Origin: Candidatus Gastranaerophilales bacterium
Lineage (GTDB): Bacteria; Cyanobacteriota; Vampirovibrionia; Gastranaerophilales; Gastranaerophilaceae
Length of the DNA: 51,702 nt
Direction: 5' to 3'
Assembly (NCBI GenBank): GCA_944325315.1
Contig: CALVAA010000013.1
Coordinates: 1-51,702 of the forward strand
Shown: positions 1 through 7,577 of the stretch, one piece after another
Numbering within the stretch: position 1 is the first letter of the stretch
Layout of the letters: every line of letters begins with the position of its first letter
Notes under the pieces: model-generated
What the model saw: only the letters and a program-made list of their open reading frames with translations
Databases searched by the model: none
What the model was told of the DNA's origin: nothing
Program-made: the position numbers and the translations under genes

Positions 1-62
1 GTAGAGCTATATCATATATCGATAAAATATTGTATAAGGAACAGATTCTTAATTTTTGATCA

Positions 63-101
63 GTTCCGTTTGGTTCCGCAAAAAGTTCCGTTAAGGTTCC
101 G
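63..101. repeat. Four GTTCCG direct repeats at about 11-bp spacing
   Basis: GTTCCG occurs at 63-68, 73-78, 85-90 and 96-101, so starts are 10, 12 and 11 bases apart, close to one helical turn. Such phasing is typical of iterated binding sites, but no adjacent regulator or replication gene is present to give a role. Confidence 0.6.
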
Positions 102-366
102 TTTTGTAACAGAAAAATATTTTTTCTGGAACCCGTGTTACTTTTTGAATACCAAAAGTCCTATGTTAGTCCATCGACATTCCCTTACAGAAATAAGGCT
201 TTGTGGTGTGTTGCTCTATAAATTTAGACTTTTACGGGACATAATAATGACGCAAATCGGACATAATGGACTTTTCTGCAACCCTAAAATGTTCTTGAAT
301 TTCTTTATATTCTAGGGCTTTGAGGCAAGTTCCCCTTTTCTGTATTGTCCTGTTTCTTTACATTTG

Positions 367-500
367 CCCGAAATAATCACACCATCTGCACCGAGTAGAA
401 AAAGAGTAAAAAGAGTAATTACGGTTCACATGGTTTGATTATTTCCCGCCCCTGAAATCCGCTACACAAGCCAATTACCCAAAATAATCGCACCATCTGC
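367..500. repeat. 23-bp imperfect direct repeat (367-389, 478-500)
   Basis: Two copies sharing 21 of 23 positions (core ATAATC, then CACCATCTGC) lie 111 bases apart. On the minus strand both copies translate to Ala-Asp-Gly-x-Ile-Ile in an open frame that soon stops, so they could be remnants of a coding repeat or a duplicated site. Confidence 0.6.
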
Positions 501-673
501 CCTACGCAAAACACTCACTTCAATACACTTATATAGTTTTAACAATGGAGTATTGTATAAATATACACAATAAAACAACAACGAATTTAATTCATTGCAG
601 TTATTTATTATTCAACTAAATAGAATTCAATTTAAAATTAAAATTAGTCATAGATTAGACATATATATAAAAA

Positions 674-747
674 TAGCTGGGGAGAGATTCGAACTCTCGG
701 CCTTACGGGTATGAGCCGTACGCTCTCACCAACTGAGCTACCCAGCC
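674..747 (-). tRNA. tRNA-Met (CAT), elongator type
   Basis: Read on the minus strand, the gene starts GGCTGGG and ends CCCAGCT plus discriminator A, giving a 7-bp acceptor stem with a G1-U72 wobble. The D arm (GCTCAGTTGGTGAGAGC), anticodon loop CTCATAC (anticodon CAT) and T loop TTCGAAT are all canonical. The anticodon stem lacks the three consecutive G-C pairs of initiator tRNA, so elongator tRNA-Met is preferred. CCA is not encoded. A degenerate relative lies just upstream at 779-862. Confidence 0.95.
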
Positions 748-778
748 ATTTAATAAATTCTATTTAATTGTCAATTTT

Positions 779-862
779 GGCTTTAGGTCTACTCGGGTAT
801 GAGCCGTGCGCTCTCACGAAATTTTATCTTGTTCGCAAGCTCACAAGAGGAGCTACCTTGCC
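779..862 (-). pseudogene. tRNA-Met-like relic with a D-arm insertion
   Basis: On the minus strand this begins GGCAAGGTAGCTC, close to the 5' end of the neighbouring tRNA-Met. About 32 bases containing a TCTTGT/ACAAGA hairpin then replace the D loop, followed by 24 bases (GTGAGAGCG...CATACCCG) that match D arm plus anticodon arm with one mismatch. The T arm is absent and the sequence ends CCTAAAGCC, which could partly pair with the 5' end. It is best called a pseudo-tRNA produced by tandem duplication and decay. Confidence 0.7.
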
Positions 863-924
863 ATATAGTTTTGTAAAACAATTTTTACACAAAAATTTCT
901 AAAATTCAAGTAATTTTTAACACA

Positions 925-948
925 AAAGCGGGGCAGTCACCCCGCTTT
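925..948 (-). terminator. Rho-independent terminator of the small membrane protein gene
   Basis: AAAGCGGGG and CCCCGCTTT form a perfect 9-bp stem with a 6-base loop (CAGTCA), three bases downstream of the stop of the minus-strand gene at 951. The 3' tail on the minus strand is T-rich (TTGTGTT). Confidence 0.8.
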
Positions 949-950
949 AA

Positions 951-1265
951 TTAATCTTGTTCAGGAGCTTCAGGAAGCTTTTTTTCTATATGCTTTTTCA
1001 TTTCTTTAAAGTGTTTTTTCATCATTTTCTTATGGCAAGGACAATTACAGTGCTGCGGGCCGTAAAATCCACCCTGCATCATAAATGGCTGATGGCCCAT
1101 AAACGGCTGCGGCGGCATCATTGGCGGTTTATGAAGAGCTGCAAATAAACTTATTGCACAAAAACCTCCAACAAAAGTGCCTGCTGTTACGATTAAAAAC
1201 TTTCTAAAACCTTTGCTTTTGCAAAAACATTCATTATTGTTCATTTCTTTAGTTTCTTCTTGCAT
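951..1265 (-). CDS. Small Cys/His/Met-rich membrane protein, unknown function
   Basis: No family recognised. The 104-residue protein has a short N-terminal segment with a Cys-Phe-Cys pair (C13, C15), one membrane helix at about 22-44 (with C36), then a Pro/Met/Gly/His-rich stretch (45-70), a dense H72-C73-x-C75-x-C77-H78 cluster, and a Lys/His/Glu-rich tail with H85 and H92. The cluster suggests soft-metal (Cu, Zn, Ni) binding by composition only. The start is supported by AAGGAG seven bases upstream, and a strong hairpin terminator follows the stop. It is a single-gene unit. Metal resistance, storage or redox roles are all possible. Confidence 0.75.
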   Translation of the reverse strand: MQEETKEMNNNECFCKSKGFRKFLIVTAGTFVGGFCAISLFAALHKPPMMPPQPFMGHQPFMMQGGFYGPQHCNCPCHKKMMKKHFKEMKKHIEKKLPEAPEQD

Positions 1266-1349
1266 AAAATTCTCCTTTATATATTACGGACTTTAAAACG
1301 ACATAAATAATTAAATGTTCATTTTAAATTAATCATATATTAAGAAAAA

Positions 1350-1928
1350 CTACAATAGCCCTTTTGTGGAAGGTATTTTATCGCCCTGTATTTTAATTGC
1401 ATCTTGAAAACATTTTGCAAAAGCCTTAAAAACTGCCTCAATAATATGATGCGCATCAAACCCTTCAAGCATTTTAATATGCAGACAAATTCCCAAACTA
1501 TAACTTAAACTTTGAAAAAAATGATACAACAAGCCAACTTCAAAATCTTCTATTTTATCTTCTTTTATTCTCACATCCATTTTAAAATATGGCCTTTGGC
1601 ATATATCCAAAGCACACAAAATAAGAGCATCGTCCATTGGAAGAATTACGCTTGAATATCTTTTTATTCCCTTTTTGTCTTTCAATGCCTCATTTACTGC
1701 GCTTCCAATCGTAATTGCACAGTCTTCTATCAAATGATGAAAATTATTATCCAAAGATTTTGCACAAACATCCAAATCAACACCGCTATGGGCGCTGAAT
1801 TGTTCCAACATGTGTTTAAAAAAATTGCAAGGCAGATCAATATTATACATTGCGCTGCCGTCTAAATTAATTTTTATTTTAATATCTGTTTCTTTTGTTG
1901 TTCTTATTTTCTCAACTTTCCTTGACAT
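1350..1928 (-). CDS. hisB: Imidazoleglycerol-phosphate dehydratase
   Basis: HisB converts imidazole glycerol phosphate to imidazole acetol phosphate in histidine synthesis. The roughly 192-residue product has the two-repeat metal-binding His signatures: HLIEDCAITIG, DAHHIIEA and an early SAHSG-type motif. It is the monofunctional form without an N-terminal phosphatase domain, unlike E. coli. I chose the ATG giving MSRKVEK, which has GGGAAAAA just upstream; an in-frame ATG 18 bases earlier lacks one. The start overlaps the end of the HisC-HAD gene by 17 bases, so the two are surely co-transcribed and translationally coupled. The missing phosphatase may be the HAD domain of that upstream partner. 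Confidence 0.95.
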   Translation of the reverse strand: MSRKVEKIRTTKETDIKIKINLDGSAMYNIDLPCNFFKHMLEQFSAHSGVDLDVCAKSLDNNFHHLIEDCAITIGSAVNEALKDKKGIKRYSSVILPMDDALILCALDICQRPYFKMDVRIKEDKIEDFEVGLLYHFFQSLSYSLGICLHIKMLEGFDAHHIIEAVFKAFAKCFQDAIKIQGDKIPSTKGLL

Positions 1929-3675
1929 AATTTTTCCCAATCTCATCCAAAAAGGATTCTATATTTTTAACATCATCCAACATATACTTTGCACCCAAAT
2001 GTCTGAAGTTATTCTTCATTATATTATAATCAGCGCCAGGAGAAACAATGCCTATGGTTTCCACATTTGCACTGTTCCCTGCTATAATATCATCTACACT
2101 GTCTCCTAAATATTTAATTGATAAATGAGGGCAGTGCTTTAAAATATTTAAAACACCCTTAGGGTGAGGCTTTAACATATTTTTAGATAAATCATCGCTT
2201 GTAACAAAATAATAAAAATATTTATCAATTCCAAATTTCTCTAAAGAATACCTAACTTCATCCTTTAGCCTTCCTGAAAAAATAACAAGATCGTACTTGT
2301 ATGAAAGTCTTTCAAACACTTCTTTCGGGATTAAAAGTTTTTCCTTGTCTATTAAATAATTTTCTTTTTTTACTTTTGGATTATAAAAAAGATTTTGAAA
2401 AACTGCAATAACATCTTCAAGGCTAATATTATATCCGTATTTTTCAAGAAGATATTTTGTTGCATCCCAATCACAATTCATTCCGCCAAGGTTTTTGACT
2501 TCAAAAATTTCTTCTTTTGATATTTCTTGTTTAGAAAAATATTTAAAAGTTTCAGCTATAGCGCTGATATATGAATCTCTGACATCAAACACAACTCCAT
2601 CCAAATCAAAAATAAGCATGTCTTTTTTATTTAACAATTCTAATATATACTTAACGCCTCCGGGTTTTGGAACTGTTATTCTAAGACAAGTTGAAATTGA
2701 AGAATCTTTTGAAAATTTTCTTGTAATAACCCCGTTTTTTCTTAATTTTTCATAATAAAATTCACTTGATTCAAAAAAATCACAAAGTATAAAATTCCCT
2801 TCGGAAGGATATGGCTTAAAACCCTTTTCCTGTAATCCTTTATACAAAAGTTCCCGTGCGGTTTCATTCGAACATTTAATTTCTTCAAGCGTTTTATTGT
2901 CATTCAAAGCTGTAATTGCACAACTTAGCGCAACAGAATTTACATTATAAGGAGAAGCTATTTTTTTGATATTAGATATCACTTCACTGTGACCGGAGGC
3001 AAACCCTATTCTTAAGCCGGCAAGAGCATAGTCTTTTGAAAAAGACTTAACTGCAATAACATTATAATTATTTTTTATTAAATCAAGATAGTCTTCAAAA
3101 GCACTGTTATAAGAAAAATTAATATAAGTACAATCAATAATAAAAAGAGTATCCTTAAAATCTTTTACCAAAAGCTCAATCAAAGATGCCCGTACAATTT
3201 CTCCTGTCGGATTATTTGGTGTTGCTATGTATACAATTTTTGTTTTATCTGTAATATTTATTGCAATTTTATCTTTATCAAAAACAAATTTTTCATCATA
3301 GTCAATCTGCTTAACTTCAGCTCCTGCTATCTGCGCATATAAGGCAGGCATTGAAAAAGAGGGATTATAAGACAAAAATTCATCCCCTTTTTCTATGTAA
3401 GTATTTATTATAATATTTAAAGCTTCATCGCAACCGTTAGTAAGTATAATATTGTCTTCGTTTAAACCATAAAGTCTGCAAAGCTTATCACAAAGTTTAC
3501 CGTAACAAGGATACAGGCAAATATCTTCAGGATTAATATTTTTAACAGTGTTTAAAACTGCATTACTTGCCCCATATATGTTTTCGTTAGAGTCAAGTTT
3601 TAGCCGCCACTGTTTCCTATATAAATCCGTAGGATAAGCGGATAGTTTTTCAATGCCCTTTTTTGGTTTAATCAT
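1912..3675 (-). CDS. hisC: Histidinol-phosphate aminotransferase fused to a HAD phosphatase
   Basis: Residues 1-350 are a class I/II PLP aminotransferase of HisC type: PNNPTG at 153-158, SFSK with the PLP lysine K214, and GLRIG around R222. The aspartate loop reads DCTY (181-184) instead of the common DEAY. Residues about 353-587 form a HAD hydrolase: motif I DLDGV (D357, D359), motif II SGR (S467), motif III K502, motif IV GDSVDD (D525, D529), with a helical cap between I and II. All catalytic residues are present. With hisB overlapping downstream, the HAD part is a strong candidate for the histidinol-phosphate phosphatase, the next step after HisC (inference). The -10 box lies six bases before the ATG, suggesting a leaderless mRNA. 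Confidence 0.93.
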   Translation of the reverse strand: MIKPKKGIEKLSAYPTDLYRKQWRLKLDSNENIYGASNAVLNTVKNINPEDICLYPCYGKLCDKLCRLYGLNEDNIILTNGCDEALNIIINTYIEKGDEFLSYNPSFSMPALYAQIAGAEVKQIDYDEKFVFDKDKIAINITDKTKIVYIATPNNPTGEIVRASLIELLVKDFKDTLFIIDCTYINFSYNSAFEDYLDLIKNNYNVIAVKSFSKDYALAGLRIGFASGHSEVISNIKKIASPYNVNSVALSCAITALNDNKTLEEIKCSNETARELLYKGLQEKGFKPYPSEGNFILCDFFESSEFYYEKLRKNGVITRKFSKDSSISTCLRITVPKPGGVKYILELLNKKDMLIFDLDGVVFDVRDSYISAIAETFKYFSKQEISKEEIFEVKNLGGMNCDWDATKYLLEKYGYNISLEDVIAVFQNLFYNPKVKKENYLIDKEKLLIPKEVFERLSYKYDLVIFSGRLKDEVRYSLEKFGIDKYFYYFVTSDDLSKNMLKPHPKGVLNILKHCPHLSIKYLGDSVDDIIAGNSANVETIGIVSPGADYNIMKNNFRHLGAKYMLDDVKNIESFLDEIGKNYVKES

Positions 3676-3681
3676 ATAAAA

Positions 3682-3687
3682 ATTATA
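3682..3687 (-). promoter_or_regulatory. -10 box of a leaderless promoter for the HisC-HAD gene
   Basis: TATAAT on the minus strand ends six bases before the ATG, and there is no Shine-Dalgarno sequence. Transcription would start at or next to the A of the start codon. The -35 region is weak (TTTTAA with 17-bp spacing). Confidence 0.65.
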
Positions 3688-3716
3688 CTATAGTTTTATA
3701 ATTATTAAAACATATT

Positions 3717-4520
3717 TTAATTTCCGGCATAATAACTTTTATCCTTTACTTCCACTCTAATGTTGGCAAGCTCGATATCATCATAGTCCGTATAGTTTTT
3801 CTGAAACAAATTTCTTCCGGTTTTAATAACTAATTCATTGTCGTCTGTAAGAATACTCCTTGGCACAAAAATTTCTATATTGTCACCGTTAAGCTCGAGT
3901 GTTCCGATTTTATGTCCGTTTACAATAACTTCTGCCGGACTCGAATACACTCTTGCAATTCTGTTTTGCCCTCTTTCTTTTGCTTTTTTTGTATCAAGTC
4001 CTATAACAGTACCTATTCTTATTACCACATCTTGATTTTGAGCTGATTTTGGTCTTTTAAATCTTTTAGAAAAAAAATGCCCGTTTGCGCTCAGCCTAAA
4101 TTCCCCGCTGTTTGCAGAAGTATCTGAAAACATATTGTCGCCAAGATGTATAACACCTTGCGATATTTGCATATCAAACGGACTACTTTGTTCAATTCCT
4201 AATTTCAAAGGGCTATTTAATACGCTGTTATCTATTGTCAAAGAAAAAACTTTGTACCCTTCTTTTTCGACAAACAAGACAGTTTTATCCGTAACATCCG
4301 CATTAAGCTGAAACTGTCCGTTTTTATCGCTATATGTTGTATAATGAAGTTCAGGGATGGTAATTTTTGCATTACTTAATGCTTGTTGCGTTTTTGAATC
4401 GACAACTTTATTTGAATAATTTATATCATCATGATTAATCTGTCCGGATATAACTTCTGCTTTTAGCGGCAGAACATTTAATATAATACATAAAAATACA
4501 ATTGTTAAAACTTTTTTCAT
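3717..4520 (-). CDS. Exported protein with a carboxypeptidase-regulatory-like domain
   Basis: A signal peptide (MKKVLTIVFLCIILNVLPLKA, cleavage after A21) is followed at about 38-108 by a beta-sandwich resembling the carboxypeptidase regulatory-like fold: VVDSKTQQALSNAKITI, then TYSDKNGQFQL and VEKEGYK. This domain is common in surface and secreted proteins as a stalk or adhesion unit. The C-terminal 150 residues are beta-rich and not recognised. The start has AGAGGT at good spacing. It sits between the histidine genes and the LysM gene, same strand, with spacing that allows its own promoter. Envelope-associated function is inferred. Confidence 0.75.
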   Translation of the reverse strand: MKKVLTIVFLCIILNVLPLKAEVISGQINHDDINYSNKVVDSKTQQALSNAKITIPELHYTTYSDKNGQFQLNADVTDKTVLFVEKEGYKVFSLTIDNSVLNSPLKLGIEQSSPFDMQISQGVIHLGDNMFSDTSANSGEFRLSANGHFFSKRFKRPKSAQNQDVVIRIGTVIGLDTKKAKERGQNRIARVYSSPAEVIVNGHKIGTLELNGDNIEIFVPRSILTDDNELVIKTGRNLFQKNYTDYDDIELANIRVEVKDKSYYAGN

Positions 4521-4607
4521 AATTACCTCTTTTATAAGGTTTTAAACGATTTTAAAGCTATTAACAATATATAAAAATATAATATTTAATTATACTAACA
4601 GACAACA

Positions 4608-4633
4608 AAAAAGCGCTTTTAAAAGCGCTTTTT
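4608..4633. terminator. Bidirectional terminator hairpin
   Basis: AAAAAGCGC and GCGCTTTTT form a 9-bp stem around TTTTAAAA, with A/T runs on both flanks. It lies just downstream of the LysM gene on the minus strand. Confidence 0.75.
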
Positions 4634-4648
4634 ATGTTCCTTTTTTAT

Positions 4649-5224
4649 CTATCTTTCTTGCGAAACCGGAACTATTAGCTCTTGTCCGATTCTTATTGCG
4701 GCAGGATTTACAATATTGTTTACCCTCTGCAATTCAAGAATTTTCGCTTCGTCATATTTTCCATAAAAACGGTATGCAATTCCGTTTAATGTATCGCCTT
4801 TTTTAACAACATATTTTTCTTGCACAACGACAGGTTCATTTGCGCTTTCACCCGGAGAATCATCTCCAATAAGAGCAACATTTGCTTTAGCATCATTTTG
4901 TTGTTGAATTGCCCTTGGCGTCATTGAAGAAATTGAAACTATAAGCGTTATACAGCTCATAAATAAAACACCTGCAATGAAACCTATAATTAAATATACA
5001 GCAGGAGATTTTTGCTGAGTTCCTTTTGCAACACTATGAACTTTTTGAATCCCCTTTTGAACACCACCCCAAAGCAAATCAAGCTCTTGAGCTTTTGCTG
5101 TCCTGTAATACTGATTCAATTGAGCTCTTGTTGTTTGTTTCTTATTTTCGCTTTGACTGAGTCCTGCCAAAATACCCATTTTTTCACGGGTAAGACCTGA
5201 TCTGTGTAATGTTGAACCCTTCAT
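4649..5224 (-). CDS. Single-pass LysM-domain protein
   Basis: An 80-residue basic, Gln-rich cytoplasmic part precedes one membrane helix (about 75-98). An acidic linker then leads to a C-terminal LysM domain (about 137-186: YVVKKGDTLNGIAYRFYG ... INVP-like end QELIVPV). LysM domains bind the GlcNAc backbone of peptidoglycan, so the protein probably anchors a cytoplasmic N-terminal part to the wall. AAGGTG precedes the ATG at proper spacing. A stem-loop terminator follows. The N-terminal region is unrecognised; roles in division or regulated wall binding are possible. Confidence 0.85.
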   Translation of the reverse strand: MKGSTLHRSGLTREKMGILAGLSQSENKKQTTRAQLNQYYRTAKAQELDLLWGGVQKGIQKVHSVAKGTQQKSPAVYLIIGFIAGVLFMSCITLIVSISSMTPRAIQQQNDAKANVALIGDDSPGESANEPVVVQEKYVVKKGDTLNGIAYRFYGKYDEAKILELQRVNNIVNPAAIRIGQELIVPVSQER

Positions 5225-5312
5225 GTTTCACCTTATTAATAATAGTCTTTTTGAACATGTTATAAGGAGTTCAACATAAAGTCAATAGTCGTTATACTTG
5301 TGTAAAGTTTTA

Positions 5313-5876
5313 TTAATTCTTTGGAATTATATTTTTATGTGCACAATCAAACATTGCATCAATTAAACTTCTATTTTTTTCAATATTAAACCCGCCTTCA
5401 GTCAAGTATTCTATCATTCTCGATTTCCACATTAAAAATAATTCTTCATCATTCATATTGAGAGCATTTGCAATTTTTTTAAGTTCACTGAAGTCTATCT
5501 GGATTGGTTTAGCCCCCCTTAAAATATCAACCAACTCAAGTCTTTTTTTTCTTTCAAACATTTTTAAAAATTCAAGAGTAGTTAAATTGTTTTGTTTTAT
5601 CAAGTCTTTTAACATCAAGAGATTTTCACTAAAACCGATAACTTCCTGGGGAATTTGATATTCAATAAATTCTTCAGGATTAATATCCATTACTGTTGCA
5701 ATTCTTTCAAGTGTTATAGTTCTACTTGAAAACGGAACATTATCGTCAATCAGATTATAAACATAAGAAAGCGTAACACCTATCATTTGAGCAAAGTCTT
5801 TTTTATGAAGCTTTGTTTTTTCTAAAAAATCAGACACAATCTTTGAACTTTCGCTTTTTGCAATATTGTTTTTCAT
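5313..5876 (-). CDS. XRE-family helix-turn-helix regulator, two HTH-like units
   Basis: The first HTH (about 14-62) has the Cro/CI layout: HKKDFAQMIGVTLSYVYNLI followed by ITLERIATVMDINPEEF. A second similar unit spans about 88-140 (NLTTLEFLKMFERKKR ... ELKKIANALNMNDEELF), so the protein may carry two tandem domains. A 40-residue tail follows. Targets are unknown. It is transcribed away from pth, with about 125 bases between the two starts. No strong ribosome site precedes the ATG; a TAAAAT lies eight bases upstream, so the mRNA may have a very short or no leader. Confidence 0.85.
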   Translation of the reverse strand: MKNNIAKSESSKIVSDFLEKTKLHKKDFAQMIGVTLSYVYNLIDDNVPFSSRTITLERIATVMDINPEEFIEYQIPQEVIGFSENLLMLKDLIKQNNLTTLEFLKMFERKKRLELVDILRGAKPIQIDFSELKKIANALNMNDEELFLMWKSRMIEYLTEGGFNIEKNRSLIDAMFDCAHKNIIPKN

Positions 5877-6001
5877 TTAAGTTGATTTTACTCCGTCTTG
5901 TATGCTATCTTACAAATAACCTTTTTTATTTATTTTTAAATTACCGATAAAGATAAATTGCAGTGTTTAATTCAAATAATATTTAAAAAAAGAAAGTAAA
6001 A

Positions 6002-6556
6002 ATGAAAGCTATAATAGGACTTGGAAACCCTGAAGAAAAATATAAAACAACAAGACACAACACCGGTTTTTTAATGGTGGATAAAATTCTTGAAAAAGAA
6101 AATATTATTTTAAAAGACAAATTTCAATCGTTCTTTGCAAAAAAGGGAGATGTTCTATATCTTTTACCTAAAACATATATGAATTTATCCGGAAAAGCAG
6201 TAATTGAAATGATGAATTTTTATAAACTTTCAAACAGAGACATTCTTGTAATATATGATGATGCCACAATTGAATTTGGAACATTCAGATTCAAAAAAAA
6301 CGGTTCTTTTGGCGGACATAACGGGATTAAATCTATAATAAATTCTATCGGAACTGACGATTTTGACAGGTTAAAAGTTGGAATAGGTTTAGTACCTAAA
6401 AATATAGCTATTGATAATTTTGTTTTATCAAACTTTACAAAAGAAGAATTAAAACAAATTGAAACTATGGGAAAAATCTGTACGAAAGCGGTTTCTTGCT
6501 GGATAAGTAACGGAATTGATGCCGCTCAAAACAATTTTAATAAAAAAGTAATATAA
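6002..6556 (+). CDS. pth: Peptidyl-tRNA hydrolase
   Basis: Pth cleaves peptidyl-tRNA released from stalled ribosomes. The 184-residue length is normal. Key features are IGLGNPEEKY with N9, TRHNTGF with catalytic H19, YDD near 93, GGHNGIKSI (N-containing substrate loop) and RLKVGIG. It is cytosolic. A weak AGAAAG motif lies ahead of the ATG. It stands alone between the divergent regulator and an unknown gene. Confidence 0.97.
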   Translation: MKAIIGLGNPEEKYKTTRHNTGFLMVDKILEKENIILKDKFQSFFAKKGDVLYLLPKTYMNLSGKAVIEMMNFYKLSNRDILVIYDDATIEFGTFRFKKNGSFGGHNGIKSIINSIGTDDFDRLKVGIGLVPKNIAIDNFVLSNFTKEELKQIETMGKICTKAVSCWISNGIDAAQNNFNKKVI

Positions 6557-6616
6557 ACAGGGCAATTTTTTTATTCATTGTTTTTTATTGAACTATAGTT
6601 TTGGAAAGTTTAATAA

Positions 6617-7540
6617 ATGAATATTGATTGCATTCCGGCGAGCCATAAAATATCTTCTATTAAAAAAACAAATAGTTTAAATGAAAATCCAATAAAAAAC
6701 GTGGATTTTAATTTAAAAAATGAAAACATTGAATTAATTGACAATACCTCCAGCGTGAAGCCTTTTATCAACAGGGTTTCTATTTCAGAATACATTGATG
6801 CAAAAATTCAAGGAGAAAAAAGGCAGAAGTTATCTGATGATGTATTTTTTATAAGACTAAAACATTATAAAAAAAATGAAGTTTGGGCACAAAAAATGAA
6901 ACTTCTTGTTTACCTTGCATCTAAAATGTTTAGAGAAAATCAAGATTTCGATAAAATATTATCAACAATCGAAAAAGAAATAGCAAATATTAATTCGTCA
7001 TCAGATTTGCCTTTTTGTCAAAAAAGAAAAGGACCTCTTTGCTTTTTTGTTTTTGAAGACAAAAGAGGAGAAGAATATTTTAAAAAGTATAAAAACAAAG
7101 CAAAAGACAAATGTTATCTTCCACATACAAATCAAGAATTTCAAAATGCAAAAACCTGTTATTTAAATTATATAAATTCTTTCTTATGCCTGGGAGAAAC
7201 AGTTGCTATCATTTATCCTGATTCATACGATGAGAATATGGAATATGTAAAACAAATTTATAAAAATTTAAAATCCAAACAAAGCCCCACAGAAGATGAA
7301 ATCAATGAAGCCTGTGCCAAAATTCAATGGTTGATTGCGCAATCAAACCCATATTTAAGGGGTGATGATTCAATTGCAAGCACTTTAACAAAAGCAATAT
7401 ATCACAGTTATGATATGAAAATCACACCGGTTAAACAAGGAATTGGACTAGATTTTGAAGCCTTTTATAGTAATTTAAATGATTATATTAAAAAATATCC
7501 TGATTTTTTTGAAAAAACACCCGTGAAAATTGTCCATTAA
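6617..7540 (+). CDS. Hypothetical hydrophilic protein, 307 residues
   Basis: I do not recognise this family. The product has no signal peptide or membrane helix, is Lys/Asn-rich, and is predicted cytoplasmic by composition. The first 60 residues look disordered; the central part (about 80-180) is helical, with short aromatic/basic motifs such as KRKGPLCFFVFEDKRGEEYF; the C-terminal half has Tyr/Asp-rich segments. GGAAAG lies about 9 bases before the ATG, and a TATAGT -10-like box lies upstream. Codon use matches neighbours, so it is a real gene, possibly lineage-specific. Confidence 0.7.
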   Translation: MNIDCIPASHKISSIKKTNSLNENPIKNVDFNLKNENIELIDNTSSVKPFINRVSISEYIDAKIQGEKRQKLSDDVFFIRLKHYKKNEVWAQKMKLLVYLASKMFRENQDFDKILSTIEKEIANINSSSDLPFCQKRKGPLCFFVFEDKRGEEYFKKYKNKAKDKCYLPHTNQEFQNAKTCYLNYINSFLCLGETVAIIYPDSYDENMEYVKQIYKNLKSKQSPTEDEINEACAKIQWLIAQSNPYLRGDDSIASTLTKAIYHSYDMKITPVKQGIGLDFEAFYSNLNDYIKKYPDFFEKTPVKIVH

Positions 7541-7577
7541 GATAATAAATCACTATATGAAGCTTTAATTTTTAAAT

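Larger units (their letters stand above)
1..673. other. Gene-poor intergenic region
   Basis: No convincing coding region is visible. The longest plus-strand reading frame starts at a TTG inside a repeat cluster, has no ribosome binding site and no recognisable composition. The stretch holds four GTTCCG motifs (63-101), a 23-bp imperfect direct repeat (367-389 and 478-500) and short tandem AAAGAGTAA-like runs near 398-417. On the minus strand short fragments (about 232-420) read like decayed coding sequence. It may be the edge of a degraded accessory segment beside tRNA-Met; that is inference. Confidence 0.5.

Noticed and set aside
70..315. 81-codon plus-strand frame in the left region
   Set aside because: It starts at TTG inside the GTTCCG cluster, has no ribosome site, and its composition (Phe/Cys/Arg mix) is unlike neighbours. 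The opposite strand looks more protein-like.
779..862. Intron-containing tRNA (cyanobacteria have group I introns in some tRNAs)
   Set aside because: The insertion is only about 32 bases, lies in the D arm rather than the anticodon loop, and the T arm is missing.
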